NCBI RefSeq assembly: GCF_002243515.1
Contig: NZ_CP022657.1
Location: 1,789,001 to 1,853,000, forward strand
Direction of reading: 5' to 3'
Length of the DNA: 64,000 nt
From: Tumebacillus algifaecis
GTDB lineage: Bacteria > Bacillota > Bacilli > Tumebacillales > Tumebacillaceae
Both the position numbers and the translations under genes were made by a program. Within the stretch, counting starts at the first letter, position 1. Every line of letters begins with the position of its first letter. This document shows positions 24,283 through 34,102 of the stretch, piece after piece. The notes under the pieces are model-generated. The model did no database searches and was not told the origin of the DNA. It saw nothing but the letters and a program-made list of their open reading frames with translations.

Positions 24283-24945
24283 ATGCTGAAACTGACTGGC
24301 GTGAAGAAGACCTACAAGAGCCCGCACGGTGTTGTTCGTGCCTTGCGGGGCGTGGATCTGGAAGTTGCGGATGGCGACTTTGTCGCCGTGATGGGACCTT
24401 CGGGCAGTGGGAAATCAACGCTGTTGTCGATGATCGGACTGCTGAGCGCTCCGACAAAAGGGTCGGTTCTGATCGGGGGACGGGAGACGAGCGGACTTGG
24501 CGAACGGGAGCGGACGAAGCTCCGGTCGAAGGAGATCGGCTTTGTTTTTCAATTTCCAAGTCTTGTTTCCACGCTCAATGTGCGAGAGAATGTAGTATTG
24601 CCAAAAATGTTGGCAGGTGCCGTCAGCGACGCAGATCAAAAGCGAGCCGAACAATTGCTCAAGTTGGTCGGGTTGGACGCTCGCGGGGAAGATCGGTCGT
24701 ACATGCTGAGCGGGGGCGAACAGCGGCGCGTGGCGTTAGCACGGGCGCTGATGAACGATCCAGCGCTGCTTTTGGCCGATGAGCCGACCGGAGCGCTGGA
24801 CGATGAGACCGCGGCGGAGATGATGGAACTGTTACATAAGGCCAACGCCACGGGCAAGACGGTGGTGATGGTCACGCATGACAAGGCGATGGCCAAGCGG
24901 GCCCATCGCCTGGTACAGATTCGGGATGGAGTGATGGTAGAGTGA
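24283..24945 (+). CDS. ABC transporter ATP-binding protein (LolD/MacB type)
   Basis: 220 residues. Walker A GPSGSGKST near residue 41, Q-loop VFQFPSL, signature LSGGEQRRVALARAL, Walker B LLLADEPTGALD and switch VMVTHD. It powers the FtsX-type permease just upstream. I chose ATG 24283 because ggagggcgag precedes it; the open frame extends upstream only inside the permease gene. The stop overlaps the start of the next membrane protein. Confidence 0.93.
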   Translation: MLKLTGVKKTYKSPHGVVRALRGVDLEVADGDFVAVMGPSGSGKSTLLSMIGLLSAPTKGSVLIGGRETSGLGERERTKLRSKEIGFVFQFPSLVSTLNVRENVVLPKMLAGAVSDADQKRAEQLLKLVGLDARGEDRSYMLSGGEQRRVALARALMNDPALLLADEPTGALDDETAAEMMELLHKANATGKTVVMVTHDKAMAKRAHRLVQIRDGVMVE

Positions 24946-25472
24946 AAGGTATGAATTGGCGTTTTTTATTGATTACTTCGGGGGTGCTGGGTCTTCTGTC
25001 CGGTTTGCTTCCGGTCTTTTTGGGCGATGAGTATCTGTTTACGACCCTGCCGATCGCGATGATGTTCTCGTCGTTTTTCATCGTGCCGCGCGTCAAGGAA
25101 CGTAAACTGCCCAGCGCGATTTTTGTCACCCTGTTGACCGCTGTGATCGCAATCGTTGTCTTCTTTATCTATCAGTTTGCGACACGAGATACGGCGCTTG
25201 CAACGGCCAACCTGAAGACGGCGCTGACCAACCTGCCGCTGACCGTCTTAATCATTTCGCTGGCAGGCTCGTTTGTTTTCGTCAAGACGAATGAATGGAC
25301 GGAGAAGAAGCGCGCACAGTTCGAAGCGAAGGCACAAGCCAAAGCGGCCGAAAAGGGAAAAGGCAAAAGCCAAAACGACAGCAAGGGCAAACTGCGCAGT
25401 TTCCGTGGACAAAAGACATACGTGCCACATGCGACGAAAAAGCGTTATCGCAACACCAAGAAGAAAAAATAA
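24942..25472 (+). CDS. Membrane protein with highly basic C-terminus, part of the ABC operon
   Basis: 176 residues, GTG start overlapping the ATPase stop by four bases. Four hydrophobic segments occupy about residues 5-110. A Lys/Arg/Gln-rich cytoplasmic tail follows (EKKRAQFEAKAQAKAAEKGK, ending RYRNTKKKK). I recognise no family. The tail could bind nucleic acid or acidic lipid, but that is a guess. Confidence 0.75.
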   Translation: MKGMNWRFLLITSGVLGLLSGLLPVFLGDEYLFTTLPIAMMFSSFFIVPRVKERKLPSAIFVTLLTAVIAIVVFFIYQFATRDTALATANLKTALTNLPLTVLIISLAGSFVFVKTNEWTEKKRAQFEAKAQAKAAEKGKGKSQNDSKGKLRSFRGQKTYVPHATKKRYRNTKKKK

Positions 25473-25484
25473 TGGCATTCAGCT

Positions 25485-25512
25485 TTGACAAAAAGTGTCT
25501 TTGTTGTATACT
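25485..25512 (+). promoter_or_regulatory. Sigma-A promoter of the valS transcript
   Basis: TTGACA (25485-25490), 16 bases, TATACT (25507-25512), just upstream of the T-box leader. Confidence 0.78.
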
Positions 25513-25524
25513 ATGAATCAAACA

Positions 25525-25800
25525 ACTTGACAAAGTGAATGGCTTAGATGGGAAAGAGTAGGTTTTGAAAGCCTTCAGAGAGGGTGGCTGATACGCTGTG
25601 AGGCCGCCTAGGCAGAAGAAGCTGAACGTCGTCCCGGAGTCGTCTGTCCGAACGCGCGATTTGGCGTGTCCAGTAGGGCTGACCGGTGAATCCGTTATCT
25701 TCCCAAGCGCGCAGGACGGCTGTCTTGCGAACTAAAGGTGGTACCGCGGAAGCAACGTCTCTTTCGTCCTTTTTTCAAGGATGAAAGGGACTTTTTTTAT
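25525..25800 (+). promoter_or_regulatory. T-box leader controlling valS
   Basis: A long structured leader with the T-box core aaaggtggtaccgcgg at 25734-25749, which pairs with the uncharged tRNA acceptor end. It is followed by a terminator stem (gtctctttcgtcctt / aaggatgaaagggac) and T7 at 25757-25800. Within stem I, gctgaac followed by GTC is a plausible specifier codon for valine. Uncharged tRNA-Val would favour the antiterminator and allow valS expression. Confidence 0.92.
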
Positions 25801-25821
25801 TTTGGATCAGGAGGTCTAGAG

Positions 25822-28479
25822 ATGGAAGAGAAAAATATCCCGAAAGTGTATGATCCCAAGGCGGTAGAAGACCGCTTGTACAAATGGTGGATCGAGAAAG
25901 ACCTGTTCAAAGCAAACAGCGAGCCGGACAAAGAGCCGTACGCGATCGTCATCCCGCCGCCGAACGTAACGGGTGTGTTGCACATGGGCCATGCGCTCGA
26001 CTTCACGTTGCAAGACGTGCTGATCCGCCGCAAGCGCATGCAAGGTTTTGACGCGCTGTGGCTGCCAGGCTCCGACCATGCGGGCATTGCGACCCAAGCA
26101 AAAGTAGAGGGGATGTTGCGCGAAGAAGGCACTTCTCGCCACGACCTTGGCCGTGAAAAGTTTCTTGAAGTCGTGTGGGAGTGGAAAGAGAAATACGCAG
26201 CGACGATTCGCAATCAGTGGAGCAAGATGGGCTTCTCGCTCGACTACTCCCGTGAGCGCTTCACGATGGACGAAGGGCTGTCCAAAGCGGTTCGTCTCGT
26301 TTTTGTAAAGCTGTATGAAAAAGGGCTGATCTATCGCGGCAAACGCATCATTAACTGGGACCCGGCTGCACGCACTGCTCTCTCCGACATCGAGGTGGAG
26401 TACAAAGATGTGCAGGGCGCGCTGTATCACATGCGTTACCCGCTCAAAGACGGAAGCGGCGAGATCGTCGTGGCGACCACCCGTCCTGAGACGATGCTCG
26501 GCGATACGGCTGTTGCTGTCCACCCGAGCGATGAGCGCTACCAGCACATGATCGGCAAAATGCTCGACCACCCGATCACCGGCCGCGAGATTCCGATCGT
26601 TGCCGATGAGTATGTGGACAAGGAGTTCGGCACTGGTTGCGTGAAGATCACGCCGGCGCACGACCCGAACGACTTTGAGATCGGCCTGCGCCACGATTTG
26701 GAACAGATCATCGTGATGGATGAAGGCGGTCAGATGAACGACAAGGCTGGCCCATACGCAGGTCTTGACCGATTTGACTGCCGCAAAAAGATCGTCGCTG
26801 ACCTGCAAGAGTCGGGCGTGATGTTCAAGATCGAGGAGCACATGCATTCCGTCGGTCACTCCGAGCGATCTGGGGCGGTTGTCGAGCCGTTCCTGTCCAC
26901 GCAATGGTTTGTGAAAATGCAACCGTTGGCAGATGAAGCGATCGAGCTGCAAAAATCGGAGGACAAAGTGCGCTTCGTTCCCGATCGTTTCGAGCGCACC
27001 TACCTGCATTGGATCGAAAACATCCGCGACTGGTGTATCTCGCGCCAACTGTGGTGGGGTCACCGCATCCCGGCTTGGTATTGCGACCACTGTGGTGAGA
27101 CGATCGTCTCGATGGAAGAGCCGACCGCGTGCAGCAAGTGCAGCCATGACAAGTTGCGTCAGGATGACGATGTGCTCGATACTTGGTTCTCCTCTGGCCT
27201 GTGGCCGTTCTCCACGATGGGCTGGCCGGATGAGACGGAAGACCTGAAGCGCTACTATCCGGGCAACGTTTTGGTAACTGGGTATGACATCATCTTCTTC
27301 TGGGTTGCGCGGATGATCTTTACGGCGCTTGAGTTCACCGATCGCAAACCGTTCCAGGATGTCTTGATCCACGGTCTGATCCGCGACGCTGAAGGCCGCA
27401 AGATGTCGAAGTCGCTCGGCAACGGTGTTGACCCGCTCGAAGTGATCGAAAAATATGGTGCGGACGCTCTGCGCTTCATGCTGATGACCAATGCATCTCC
27501 GGGCAATGACCTCCGTTTCTTCTGGGAAAAAGTCGAGTCGGCCCGCAACTTTGCCAACAAGATTTGGAACGCCTCGCGCTTCGTCGAGATGAACCTCGGT
27601 GACGACTTCAATTATCAAGGACTTGACGGTGCGACCGATCTCGGCACGGCCGACAAATGGATTTTGCACCGTTTGAATGAGACGGTTCAAGAAGTGAACA
27701 CGCGCCTTGAGAACTATGATTTCGGCGGCGCAGGTTCGGCGATCTACGAATTCCTGTGGAATGAATACTGCGATTGGTACATCGAGCTTGCGAAGATGCC
27801 GCTCAACGGCGAAGCGGAAGCGGCGAAGAACACGACGAAGAACGTGCTGATCTACGCGCTCGACCAAGCGCTTCGTCTACTCCATCCGTTCATGCCGTAC
27901 CTGACCGAAGAGATTTGGCAGCACTTGCCGGTCCATGCGGAAGGCGAGTCGATCATGAAGGCGACCTACCCCGCCTACGCAAGCGATCTGGCAGACGCAA
28001 CAGCCGAAAAAGAGATGAATCTCTTGATCGACCTGATCCGTTCTGTGCGCAACACCCGTGCCGAGATGAACGTACCGCCGTCCCGCCCGATCACGTTGCT
28101 GATCAAGGCGAAAGATGTGGAGACAGAAAGCATCTTGAACCGCGGCGAATCATACATCCGTCGTTTCTGTAACCCGGATGAACTGGTGATCGGCACCAGC
28201 ATCGCAGCACCTGAAAAAGCGATTTCTAACGTGGTCACCGGGGCTGAGTTGTTCATGCCGCTGGCCGGTCTGATCGATCTTGATGCTGAGATTTCTCGTC
28301 TGCAAAAGGAAGAGAAGAAGCTGGACGGTGAAGTGGAGCGCATCGAGAAAAAGCTGAACAACCAAGGTTTCGTGGCCAAAGCTCCGGCAGATGTGATCGA
28401 AACCGAAAAGGCCAAACTGGCCGACTACGAAGAGAAGCGCGAAAAAGTACGCGCCCGCATTGCTGAATTGCGCGGCTAA
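25822..28479 (+). CDS. valS: Valyl-tRNA synthetase
   Basis: 885 residues, class I synthetase charging tRNA-Val. Class signatures [14 protein letters not shown] (HIGH) and KMSKSLGN (KMSKS) are visible, as is the CP1 editing domain (about 190-340, with [16 protein letters not shown]). The C-terminal coiled coil is [22 protein letters not shown] 25822 follows tcaggagg; the upstream frame runs into the T-box. folC starts 15 bases later, as in Bacillus subtilis. Confidence 0.98.
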   Translation: MEEKNIPKVYDPKAVEDRLYKWWIEKDLFKANSEPDKEPYAIVIPPPNVTGVLHMGHALDFTLQDVLIRRKRMQGFDALWLPGSDHAGIATQAKVEGMLREEGTSRHDLGREKFLEVVWEWKEKYAATIRNQWSKMGFSLDYSRERFTMDEGLSKAVRLVFVKLYEKGLIYRGKRIINWDPAARTALSDIEVEYKDVQGALYHMRYPLKDGSGEIVVATTRPETMLGDTAVAVHPSDERYQHMIGKMLDHPITGREIPIVADEYVDKEFGTGCVKITPAHDPNDFEIGLRHDLEQIIVMDEGGQMNDKAGPYAGLDRFDCRKKIVADLQESGVMFKIEEHMHSVGHSERSGAVVEPFLSTQWFVKMQPLADEAIELQKSEDKVRFVPDRFERTYLHWIENIRDWCISRQLWWGHRIPAWYCDHCGETIVSMEEPTACSKCSHDKLRQDDDVLDTWFSSGLWPFSTMGWPDETEDLKRYYPGNVLVTGYDIIFFWVARMIFTALEFTDRKPFQDVLIHGLIRDAEGRKMSKSLGNGVDPLEVIEKYGADALRFMLMTNASPGNDLRFFWEKVESARNFANKIWNASRFVEMNLGDDFNYQGLDGATDLGTADKWILHRLNETVQEVNTRLENYDFGGAGSAIYEFLWNEYCDWYIELAKMPLNGEAEAAKNTTKNVLIYALDQALRLLHPFMPYLTEEIWQHLPVHAEGESIMKATYPAYASDLADATAEKEMNLLIDLIRSVRNTRAEMNVPPSRPITLLIKAKDVETESILNRGESYIRRFCNPDELVIGTSIAAPEKAISNVVTGAELFMPLAGLIDLDAEISRLQKEEKKLDGEVERIEKKLNNQGFVAKAPADVIETEKAKLADYEEKREKVRARIAELRG

Positions 28480-28494
28480 AGGAGTACCATATAC

Positions 28495-29793
28495 GTGTCA
28501 GCGATCGAATGGATCCACAGCTTTGACCGTTTTGACGGGAAGGGCGGAATCAAGCCAGGTTTAGAGCGGATGGTGGCGATGCTCGACCTGGTGGGCCGCC
28601 CGCACGACCGTCTCAAATTTTTGCATGTCGCTGGTACGAACGGGAAAGGTTCGACCTGTTCGTATCTCGCTGCCATGCTGCAGGCAGCAGGATATAAAGT
28701 AGGACTGTACACTTCCCCCTATCTTATTCAGTTCCATGATCGAATGACCGTCGGCGGTGTTAACATTAGTGACGCTGAATTGGAACAGATTGTGGCACAG
28801 CTTCGTCCGGTCGTCGAGCAGGTGGCGGCGACGGAGGCGGGCCGACCAACCGAGTTCGAAGTGCTGAGCGTGGTATCGATCCTGCATTATGCACAGCAAG
28901 AGGTGGATTTTGTCGTGTGGGAGACAGGGCTTGGCGGGCGGTTGGATTCGACTAATGTGGTCACGCCGCTGCTTTCCTTGATCACCAATGTTGGGATGGA
29001 TCATCAGGTGATTCTTGGTGACAAATTGGAACAGATTGCAGCTGAGAAGGCTGGCATCATCAAACCGGGTGTGCCCGTATTGACTACCGCTCAAGGTGTG
29101 GCACTCGCCGTGATTGAGCAGACTGCCCAAGCAACCGGGTCGGACTGCTTGCAATCTGGTCAGGATTTTTCTGCGCAGCGCACGTCATTTGGATGGGATG
29201 GGCAGACGTTCGATTGGCAAGGGTTTGGTCATACGCTGGACCATTTGCGAATCAAGATGCTCGGCGCGCATCAGATTGTCAATGCATCGCTTGCGGTGGC
29301 CGCTTGCATGCAGCTTCAGGAGATGGGATATGTGATCTCCGAGTCGAGCATGCGCGAGGGGCTCTTGCATACCGCATGGGCTGGAAGGTTGGAAGTGGTG
29401 GCGCACAAACCGTTGACGGTGCTCGACGGTGCGCACAACCCGGAAGGCGCACAAGCGCTCGGTACGGCACTACGGGAACTGTTGCCAGAGCAAAAAGTGG
29501 TGCTGATCGTAGGCGTGATGGCAGATAAGGCGATTCCAGAGGTTTTGGCACCACTGGTGCCTTTGGCGTCGCATGTGGTCGTCACACGTGCGAACATGCC
29601 GCGCTCAGCTCTTGTGGACGAGATGGCGCAGATGATTTATCAACTTGACCCCCAGCTGTCCGTTTCGACGTCACAGTCGGTGGAGGAAGCGTTTCAATTG
29701 GCACGGGGTCAGGTGCTGGAAGCGGACGGTGTTATCGTTTGCACCGGCTCTCTGTACATGATTTCGGAAGCGCGCGCTTTGTTCTTTCATTAA
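28495..29793 (+). CDS. folC: Folylpolyglutamate synthase / dihydrofolate synthase
   Basis: 432 residues. ATP-dependent addition of glutamate to folates, Mur-ligase superfamily. The P-loop is HVAGTNGKGSTCSYLAAML near residue 42; other family marks are ETGLGGRLDSTN, GMDHQVILGD, EKAGIIKPGVP and VLDGAHNPEGAQAL. GTG start at 28495 behind aaaggag. It follows valS closely and ends before a strong terminator. Confidence 0.96.
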   Translation: MSAIEWIHSFDRFDGKGGIKPGLERMVAMLDLVGRPHDRLKFLHVAGTNGKGSTCSYLAAMLQAAGYKVGLYTSPYLIQFHDRMTVGGVNISDAELEQIVAQLRPVVEQVAATEAGRPTEFEVLSVVSILHYAQQEVDFVVWETGLGGRLDSTNVVTPLLSLITNVGMDHQVILGDKLEQIAAEKAGIIKPGVPVLTTAQGVALAVIEQTAQATGSDCLQSGQDFSAQRTSFGWDGQTFDWQGFGHTLDHLRIKMLGAHQIVNASLAVAACMQLQEMGYVISESSMREGLLHTAWAGRLEVVAHKPLTVLDGAHNPEGAQALGTALRELLPEQKVVLIVGVMADKAIPEVLAPLVPLASHVVVTRANMPRSALVDEMAQMIYQLDPQLSVSTSQSVEEAFQLARGQVLEADGVIVCTGSLYMISEARALFFH

Positions 29794-29811
29794 ATAGAAG
29801 CAAATGGCTGC

Positions 29812-29840
29812 AAGGACCCCGGAAACGGGGTCCTTCTTTC
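29812..29840 (+). terminator. Terminator after folC
   Basis: aaggaccccggaaacggggt continuing to cctt, followed by a T-rich run. Confidence 0.88.
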
Positions 29841-29865
29841 ATGGGCTGATCAGGAGGGGGAAAGC

Positions 29866-30903
29866 ATGAAGATCGGGGAGCATTTGCATCTTGCTGTGAC
29901 GATGGGGGCGTCCGACCTGCATTTGACGGTGGGAGCACCGCCGATGTTTCGCGTGGATGGTGAGTTGCGCCCGCTGGCGGGCAGGGAGCGATTGAGCGCA
30001 GAAGACACGTATGTTTTCGTACATGAACTGGTGAGTCAGCAGATGCTGGAGAATTTGATGGCGCGAGGCGAGTGCGATTTTTCCTATGAAATGTCGGAGG
30101 GGCAACGCTTTCGGATGCAAGTGTTTAAACGAAGGGGAGCTTTGGCGCTGGCGATTCGAGTCATACCCAAGCGTGTGCCGTCAGCAGCAGAGATCGGGTT
30201 GAGTGCGGATTTGTTATCGTTTGTGGAACGAAGACAGGGTTTGTTTTTGGTCACGGGGCCGACGGGAAGTGGGAAATCGACGACGCTGGCATGTTTGTTG
30301 GCGGAGATCAATCGGCGTTATCGGCGGCGCATCATTACGCTCGAAGATCCGATCGAGTACCTTCATGAACATGAGCAGAGTTTGATCGATCAGCGAGAGG
30401 TGGGACGAGATACGCTGTCTTTTGCCGAGGGGTTGCGTGCGGCGCTCAGGCAGGACCCCGATGTGATCATGGTAGGAGAGATGCGAGATTTAGAGACGGT
30501 CGCGACGGCGATCACGGCGGCGGAGACTGGACACTTGGTGCTGGCGACTCTGCATACCTCGGATGCACCGCAAACAATCGACCGTATCCTCGATGTTTTT
30601 CCAGCGGAGGGACAACGCCAGATTCGAACTCAGTTGGCATCGGTGTTACTCGGAATCGTATCACAGCGACTGGTGCCAAGCGCGCGAGGCAAAGGGCGCA
30701 CCGCAGTCCAAGAGATACTGGTCAACACTCCTGCTGTCGCCAATCTGATCCGCACCGAAAAAGCGCACCAACTTCGCACGGCCATGCAGACGGGCAAGGC
30801 GCATGGCATGCAAACATTTGAAATGCACATACAAGAATTGTTGAGCAACGGTGCGATAAAGAAAGAAACGGTCCATGCGTATTTACAAGACTTGCAGGGA
30901 TGA
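29866..30903 (+). CDS. pilT: PilT-type twitching/retraction ATPase
   Basis: 345 residues. Hexameric ATPase that retracts type IV pili. N-terminal PAS-like region (MGASDLHLTVGAPP), Walker A GPTGSGKST at 131-139, Asp box and Walker B (RQDPDVIMVGEMRD), and a His box (TGHLVLATLHTSDA). The C-terminal NLIRTEKAHQLRTAMQTG matches the AIRNLIRE-type motif that marks PilT rather than PilB. It stands between folC and the prepilin peptidase, whereas in Bacillus subtilis comC follows folC directly. Confidence 0.93.
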   Translation: MKIGEHLHLAVTMGASDLHLTVGAPPMFRVDGELRPLAGRERLSAEDTYVFVHELVSQQMLENLMARGECDFSYEMSEGQRFRMQVFKRRGALALAIRVIPKRVPSAAEIGLSADLLSFVERRQGLFLVTGPTGSGKSTTLACLLAEINRRYRRRIITLEDPIEYLHEHEQSLIDQREVGRDTLSFAEGLRAALRQDPDVIMVGEMRDLETVATAITAAETGHLVLATLHTSDAPQTIDRILDVFPAEGQRQIRTQLASVLLGIVSQRLVPSARGKGRTAVQEILVNTPAVANLIRTEKAHQLRTAMQTGKAHGMQTFEMHIQELLSNGAIKKETVHAYLQDLQG

Positions 30904-31007
30904 AAGGGAGCAGAAGGAGCAACAAGGAGCAACAAGGAGTCAGAAAAACGTGTGGGACAGGCGGCGTGTGAGGTGCAACTTCATGCAGGGAAAAGGAAGT
31001 GATCCGG

Positions 31008-31577
31008 ATGGGCATGGTGAAGCTTTGGGAGGGTAGACAGCGAGGCTATCAATGGTTGGGAGCAGCTCTGGCCGCAGTCGTGATGCCTGTCGTGATCTAT
31101 CAAGGAGGGATGGCGAGGGAGACAGTTGTTGTTGGCACACTCTTTTTGTTGCTCGTCGTGCTGACCGTTACCGATCTGAAATCGATGCTGATGCCAAATC
31201 GGATCGTGTTTCCAGCATTCGGGGTGCTCCTGGTGTTACGTTTTGCACTGCAACCGGAGTTATGGCGCGAGGCGCTTGCCGGGCTCGTGGTCGGCGGGCT
31301 GATTTTGACTTTGCTAGGGCTATGCTCAAACGGAATGGGGGGCGGAGACGTAAAAGTGTTCGCTTTGATCGGGCTGGTAGTAGGGGTCAAAGGTGTGCTG
31401 TTCGCTATTTTTTACTCCAGTCTGTACGGTACGTTGATCGGTCTGCCGCTTCGGTGGACTGGGCGCATCAAACCCCGTCAGCACATCCCGTTTGGCCCGT
31501 TTATTTTGCTCGGGACGTTAACCGCTTGGGCGTGCGGTGACAGGATCTGGCACTGGTATTTGATGCAGCTGAGCTAA
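31008..31577 (+). CDS. A24-family prepilin peptidase, peptidase half only (ComC-like)
   Basis: 189 residues from ATG 31008 (aaaaggaag eight bases upstream; GTG 30999 is an alternative). The two catalytic aspartates of the family are in VTDLKSMLMPN and GGGDVKVFALIG, inside a multi-helix membrane protein. Classical ComC/PilD proteins add an N-terminal methylation domain with CxxC pairs; that is missing here. It would cut the class III leaders of the ComGC-GG pseudopilins encoded at 57-59 kb. Same chromosomal slot as comC in Bacillus subtilis. Confidence 0.87.
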   Translation: MGMVKLWEGRQRGYQWLGAALAAVVMPVVIYQGGMARETVVVGTLFLLLVVLTVTDLKSMLMPNRIVFPAFGVLLVLRFALQPELWREALAGLVVGGLILTLLGLCSNGMGGGDVKVFALIGLVVGVKGVLFAIFYSSLYGTLIGLPLRWTGRIKPRQHIPFGPFILLGTLTAWACGDRIWHWYLMQLS

Positions 31578-31821
31578 CGGGAAGCCACCTTGTCCAAATT
31601 TTCTTGGTTCTTGTCAATATAAAATCGGCATAATCTGTCTAGGTATCTCCGTGCCAGAGTAAAAGAAACGGTGAATCTGTCTAATCGCGACAATATTCAG
31701 TTTTTTCCAGTTCTGCCCATTGCCAGATCTGATCACACAGGTTATACTGTATCCAGTTCTTGTCCGCGTGAAAATGGGGGTAGTTTCCAGCTGGGAAATT
31801 ACAAAAAAAAGAGGTGGTTGA

Positions 31822-32802
31822 GTGCAAAAGGTCAACCGAAAGTCTGTCTACTGCTTATCGGCAGGGGCCATCGCACTGCTTTTGGGGGGCGTGGTAACTG
31901 CAACGTCAACTTACAAGACGATAACTTTGGATGTTGACGGTCAAAAGCAGGAAATCTCCGGATTCCAATTGGGGTCGGTAGGAGAACTGTTGCGCGAACA
32001 AGGCGTAGCGGTCGAAACAGGAGACTTGGTGCAACCTGCAACTTCAGACGCACTTGCAGAAGGAACAATAATCACAGTCAAACACGCAAAATCTGTTCAA
32101 ATACAGGATGGCACCAAAGAGTTGGTCAGTGTGAAAACGCAGGCTGGCACAATCGAAGAACTGATTAAAGAACTTTCTATTAAGCTGAATACGACTGATA
32201 AGACCAGTTTGGCGCTTAGTACCTCGATTGAAAACGGACAAAAGCTAACGATTACACGCAGAACGGAAGAAGTACAAATCGCAGAAGAAACGATACCTTT
32301 TCAGACCGAACGCCAGCCAGATGCCGACATGTACACGGGCACTGAGAAAGTGCTGACATCCGGTGTGGAAGGGAAAGCCAAGATCACAACGAAAATTGTG
32401 TTCGAAAATGGCAAAGAAGTCGATCGCAAGGAAGATCGCACCGTTGTAAACGACCCGGTGAATCAGGTGGTCACCTATGGGACGCAACAGCGTCCGATCG
32501 TAGTGGCTAGCCGTAGTGGAGCCAATCTAACGGCGTCCAAAGTGCTCACCATGGCTGCTTCCGCATACTCGATGCCGGGTGGGCGCACTGCAACAGGCGG
32601 TTCTGCAGGTCAGGGGACGATTGCGGTAGATCCTAGCGTGATTCCGCTTGGTACGAAAATGTATATCGAGGGATATGGTTACGGGGTTGCAAGCGATGTT
32701 GGCGGTGCAATCAAAGGCAACCGCATCGATCTTCATTTTGATACTCGCGAACAGGCACTACAGTTTGGCCGTCGTGCCGTACAGGTTTATATCTTGAACT
32801 GA
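31822..32802 (+). CDS. YabE-like secreted protein with DUF348, G5 and 3D domains
   Basis: 326 residues. An N-terminal membrane anchor (CLSAGAIALLLGGVVTAT), two DUF348 (ubiquitin-like) units at about 35-150, a G5 domain at about 150-230 (KVLTSGVEGKAKITTKIVFE), and a C-terminal 3D domain (about 235-326) with the conserved aspartates in IAVDPSVIPLGTKMYIEGYG, ASDVGGAIKGNRIDLHF. The 3D domain is a lytic-transglycosylase-like wall hydrolase fold. GTG start behind aagaggtgg. A terminator follows. Confidence 0.92.
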   Translation: MQKVNRKSVYCLSAGAIALLLGGVVTATSTYKTITLDVDGQKQEISGFQLGSVGELLREQGVAVETGDLVQPATSDALAEGTIITVKHAKSVQIQDGTKELVSVKTQAGTIEELIKELSIKLNTTDKTSLALSTSIENGQKLTITRRTEEVQIAEETIPFQTERQPDADMYTGTEKVLTSGVEGKAKITTKIVFENGKEVDRKEDRTVVNDPVNQVVTYGTQQRPIVVASRSGANLTASKVLTMAASAYSMPGGRTATGGSAGQGTIAVDPSVIPLGTKMYIEGYGYGVASDVGGAIKGNRIDLHFDTREQALQFGRRAVQVYILN

Positions 32803-32830
32803 TCTTCTTATCATGTTGGACGCCAAAAGA

Positions 32831-32868
32831 TGCTGTTAGGTTTCAGACCTAACGGCATCTTTTTTTAT
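32831..32868 (+). terminator. Terminator after the YabE-like gene
   Basis: gccgttaggt-type stem (gctgttaggtttcagaccta with acggc) and T6. Confidence 0.85.
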
Positions 32869-32956
32869 TTTTATGCAATTTTTCTTTGTCATAGCAAATG
32901 AGTCCTGCTCATAGACTCTAGCAACTAGACTCGGAGTTTGCAAAGGAGCGGTGAGC

Positions 32957-33859
32957 ATGGATCAATCACAAGTGACGATCAATATCAAAAGCAAAACGGC
33001 AAGCACTCCTACCTCCTCAACAAGATACCCTTCGCGCTTGCGTAGAGGGCTGAAAAACCGCAAGGGCAAGGACAAGGACAAGGGGCAGATCGTCTTTCCG
33101 TTGCTCCTTGCGACACTGACAGGCATTTTGCTTGGCGTTTGTCTCCTACTGTTGTTCAAGGGACAAACGACAGCTGGCGACGTATCTGCAACGTCAACCG
33201 ATGCAACAAACACGACACGAAATGGACAGATGACAGACGTGAGCGGAGAGGCGGACTTGCCGGGAGTCTCTTTATACGCGATGCAGATTGGGGTATTCAA
33301 AGACCGCGCTCGCGCCGAAGCGTTACAAAAAGCGGTCTCCGAACAGGGAGTGGGCACGGTGATTCGCGGAACTGATCAGTTTCAGGTGTTCACCGCAGTC
33401 GTGACTGACAAGGCGGCAGGTGCCAAGATCGAGGCGAAACTGAAGGAACTAGGAATTCAACATTATCCCAAAGAGTTCATTATTCCGGCCCGAAGCGGCA
33501 AAATGGAGGGGCTCACAGAGGCTGACGCAAAAAAGATGGCGGATGGTCTCGACCACGCATTACAACTGGCAGCTGCTGTCATGCCGCTGGCGATCGAAGA
33601 GGCGCCCGACGCGGCCAAGGCGTCTGCACTTCAATCGGAACTCACCAAATTTGACGAAGATCTGAAAACGTGGCAGAGCATGTTGACCAAAGCGAACCGC
33701 AGTGAAGAAAAGGCACTCGTTGAAAAAATGCACAGTTCGCTGGCAGAAGCAGTACGGGCAGCGCAGGGACAAAAGGGAATGTTCGCCATTCAAGTCAAAT
33801 TGACCGCCTTTTATCTCGGCTATGAATCTTTGCTTACCAACTTGCTCAAAAGTGAGTAG
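32957..33859 (+). CDS. SpoIIB-like sporulation protein with SPOR domain
   Basis: 300 residues from ATG 32957 (aaaggag eight bases upstream; the GTG at 32951 is too close to the RBS). Basic cytoplasmic N-terminus, one membrane segment (about 48-68), and a SPOR-type peptidoglycan-binding region (about 100-180; LYAMQIGVFKDRARAEALQK). A helical C-terminal part follows. Bacillus subtilis SpoIIB has the same layout and lies before maf-radC-mreBCD, where it helps engulfment and septal wall thinning. Two extra genes lie between it and maf here. Confidence 0.82.
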   Translation: MDQSQVTINIKSKTASTPTSSTRYPSRLRRGLKNRKGKDKDKGQIVFPLLLATLTGILLGVCLLLLFKGQTTAGDVSATSTDATNTTRNGQMTDVSGEADLPGVSLYAMQIGVFKDRARAEALQKAVSEQGVGTVIRGTDQFQVFTAVVTDKAAGAKIEAKLKELGIQHYPKEFIIPARSGKMEGLTEADAKKMADGLDHALQLAAAVMPLAIEEAPDAAKASALQSELTKFDEDLKTWQSMLTKANRSEEKALVEKMHSSLAEAVRAAQGQKGMFAIQVKLTAFYLGYESLLTNLLKSE

Positions 33860-33894
33860 ACAAAGCGCAAGCCATCCCTTTACAATAGGGGTAA

Positions 33895-33990
33895 TCTCAT
33901 ACGGATAAGGGCAAACTTGTCGAAAGGCAAGGACGCAAAGCCATGGGTCTTCGGATGGTTATTCACCGTCACAGATCGCCAGGCTGCAGG
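33895..33990 (+). promoter_or_regulatory. c-di-GMP-I (GEMM) riboswitch
   Basis: The conserved GEMM-I blocks appear in order: aagggcaaact, gaaaggcaaggacgcaaagc, a tetraloop-type hairpin (gggtcttcgg), then cgccaggctgc. A transcription terminator starts about 55 bases further on, so the switch probably works by termination control of the secreted glycosidase gene at 34103. Confidence 0.9.
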
Positions 33991-34043
33991 AGGCAGACCT
34001 TTTCTGCCACGCACTCTGTTGCTGAATTCAGTACCGGGCTGAC

Positions 34044-34078
34044 TGCGCCTTTTCCGTTTTTGGAGAGGGCGTTTTTTA
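34044..34078 (+). terminator. Riboswitch expression-platform terminator
   Basis: cgccttttcc / ggagagggcg stem with T6, between the c-di-GMP aptamer and the glycosidase start. Confidence 0.82.
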
Positions 34079-34102
34079 TTCACAACAAGGAGTGTTTTCC
34101 AG

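Noticed and set aside
25816-27867. 683-residue open frame on the minus strand
   Set aside because: Lies entirely opposite valS and has no RBS or recognisable protein character.
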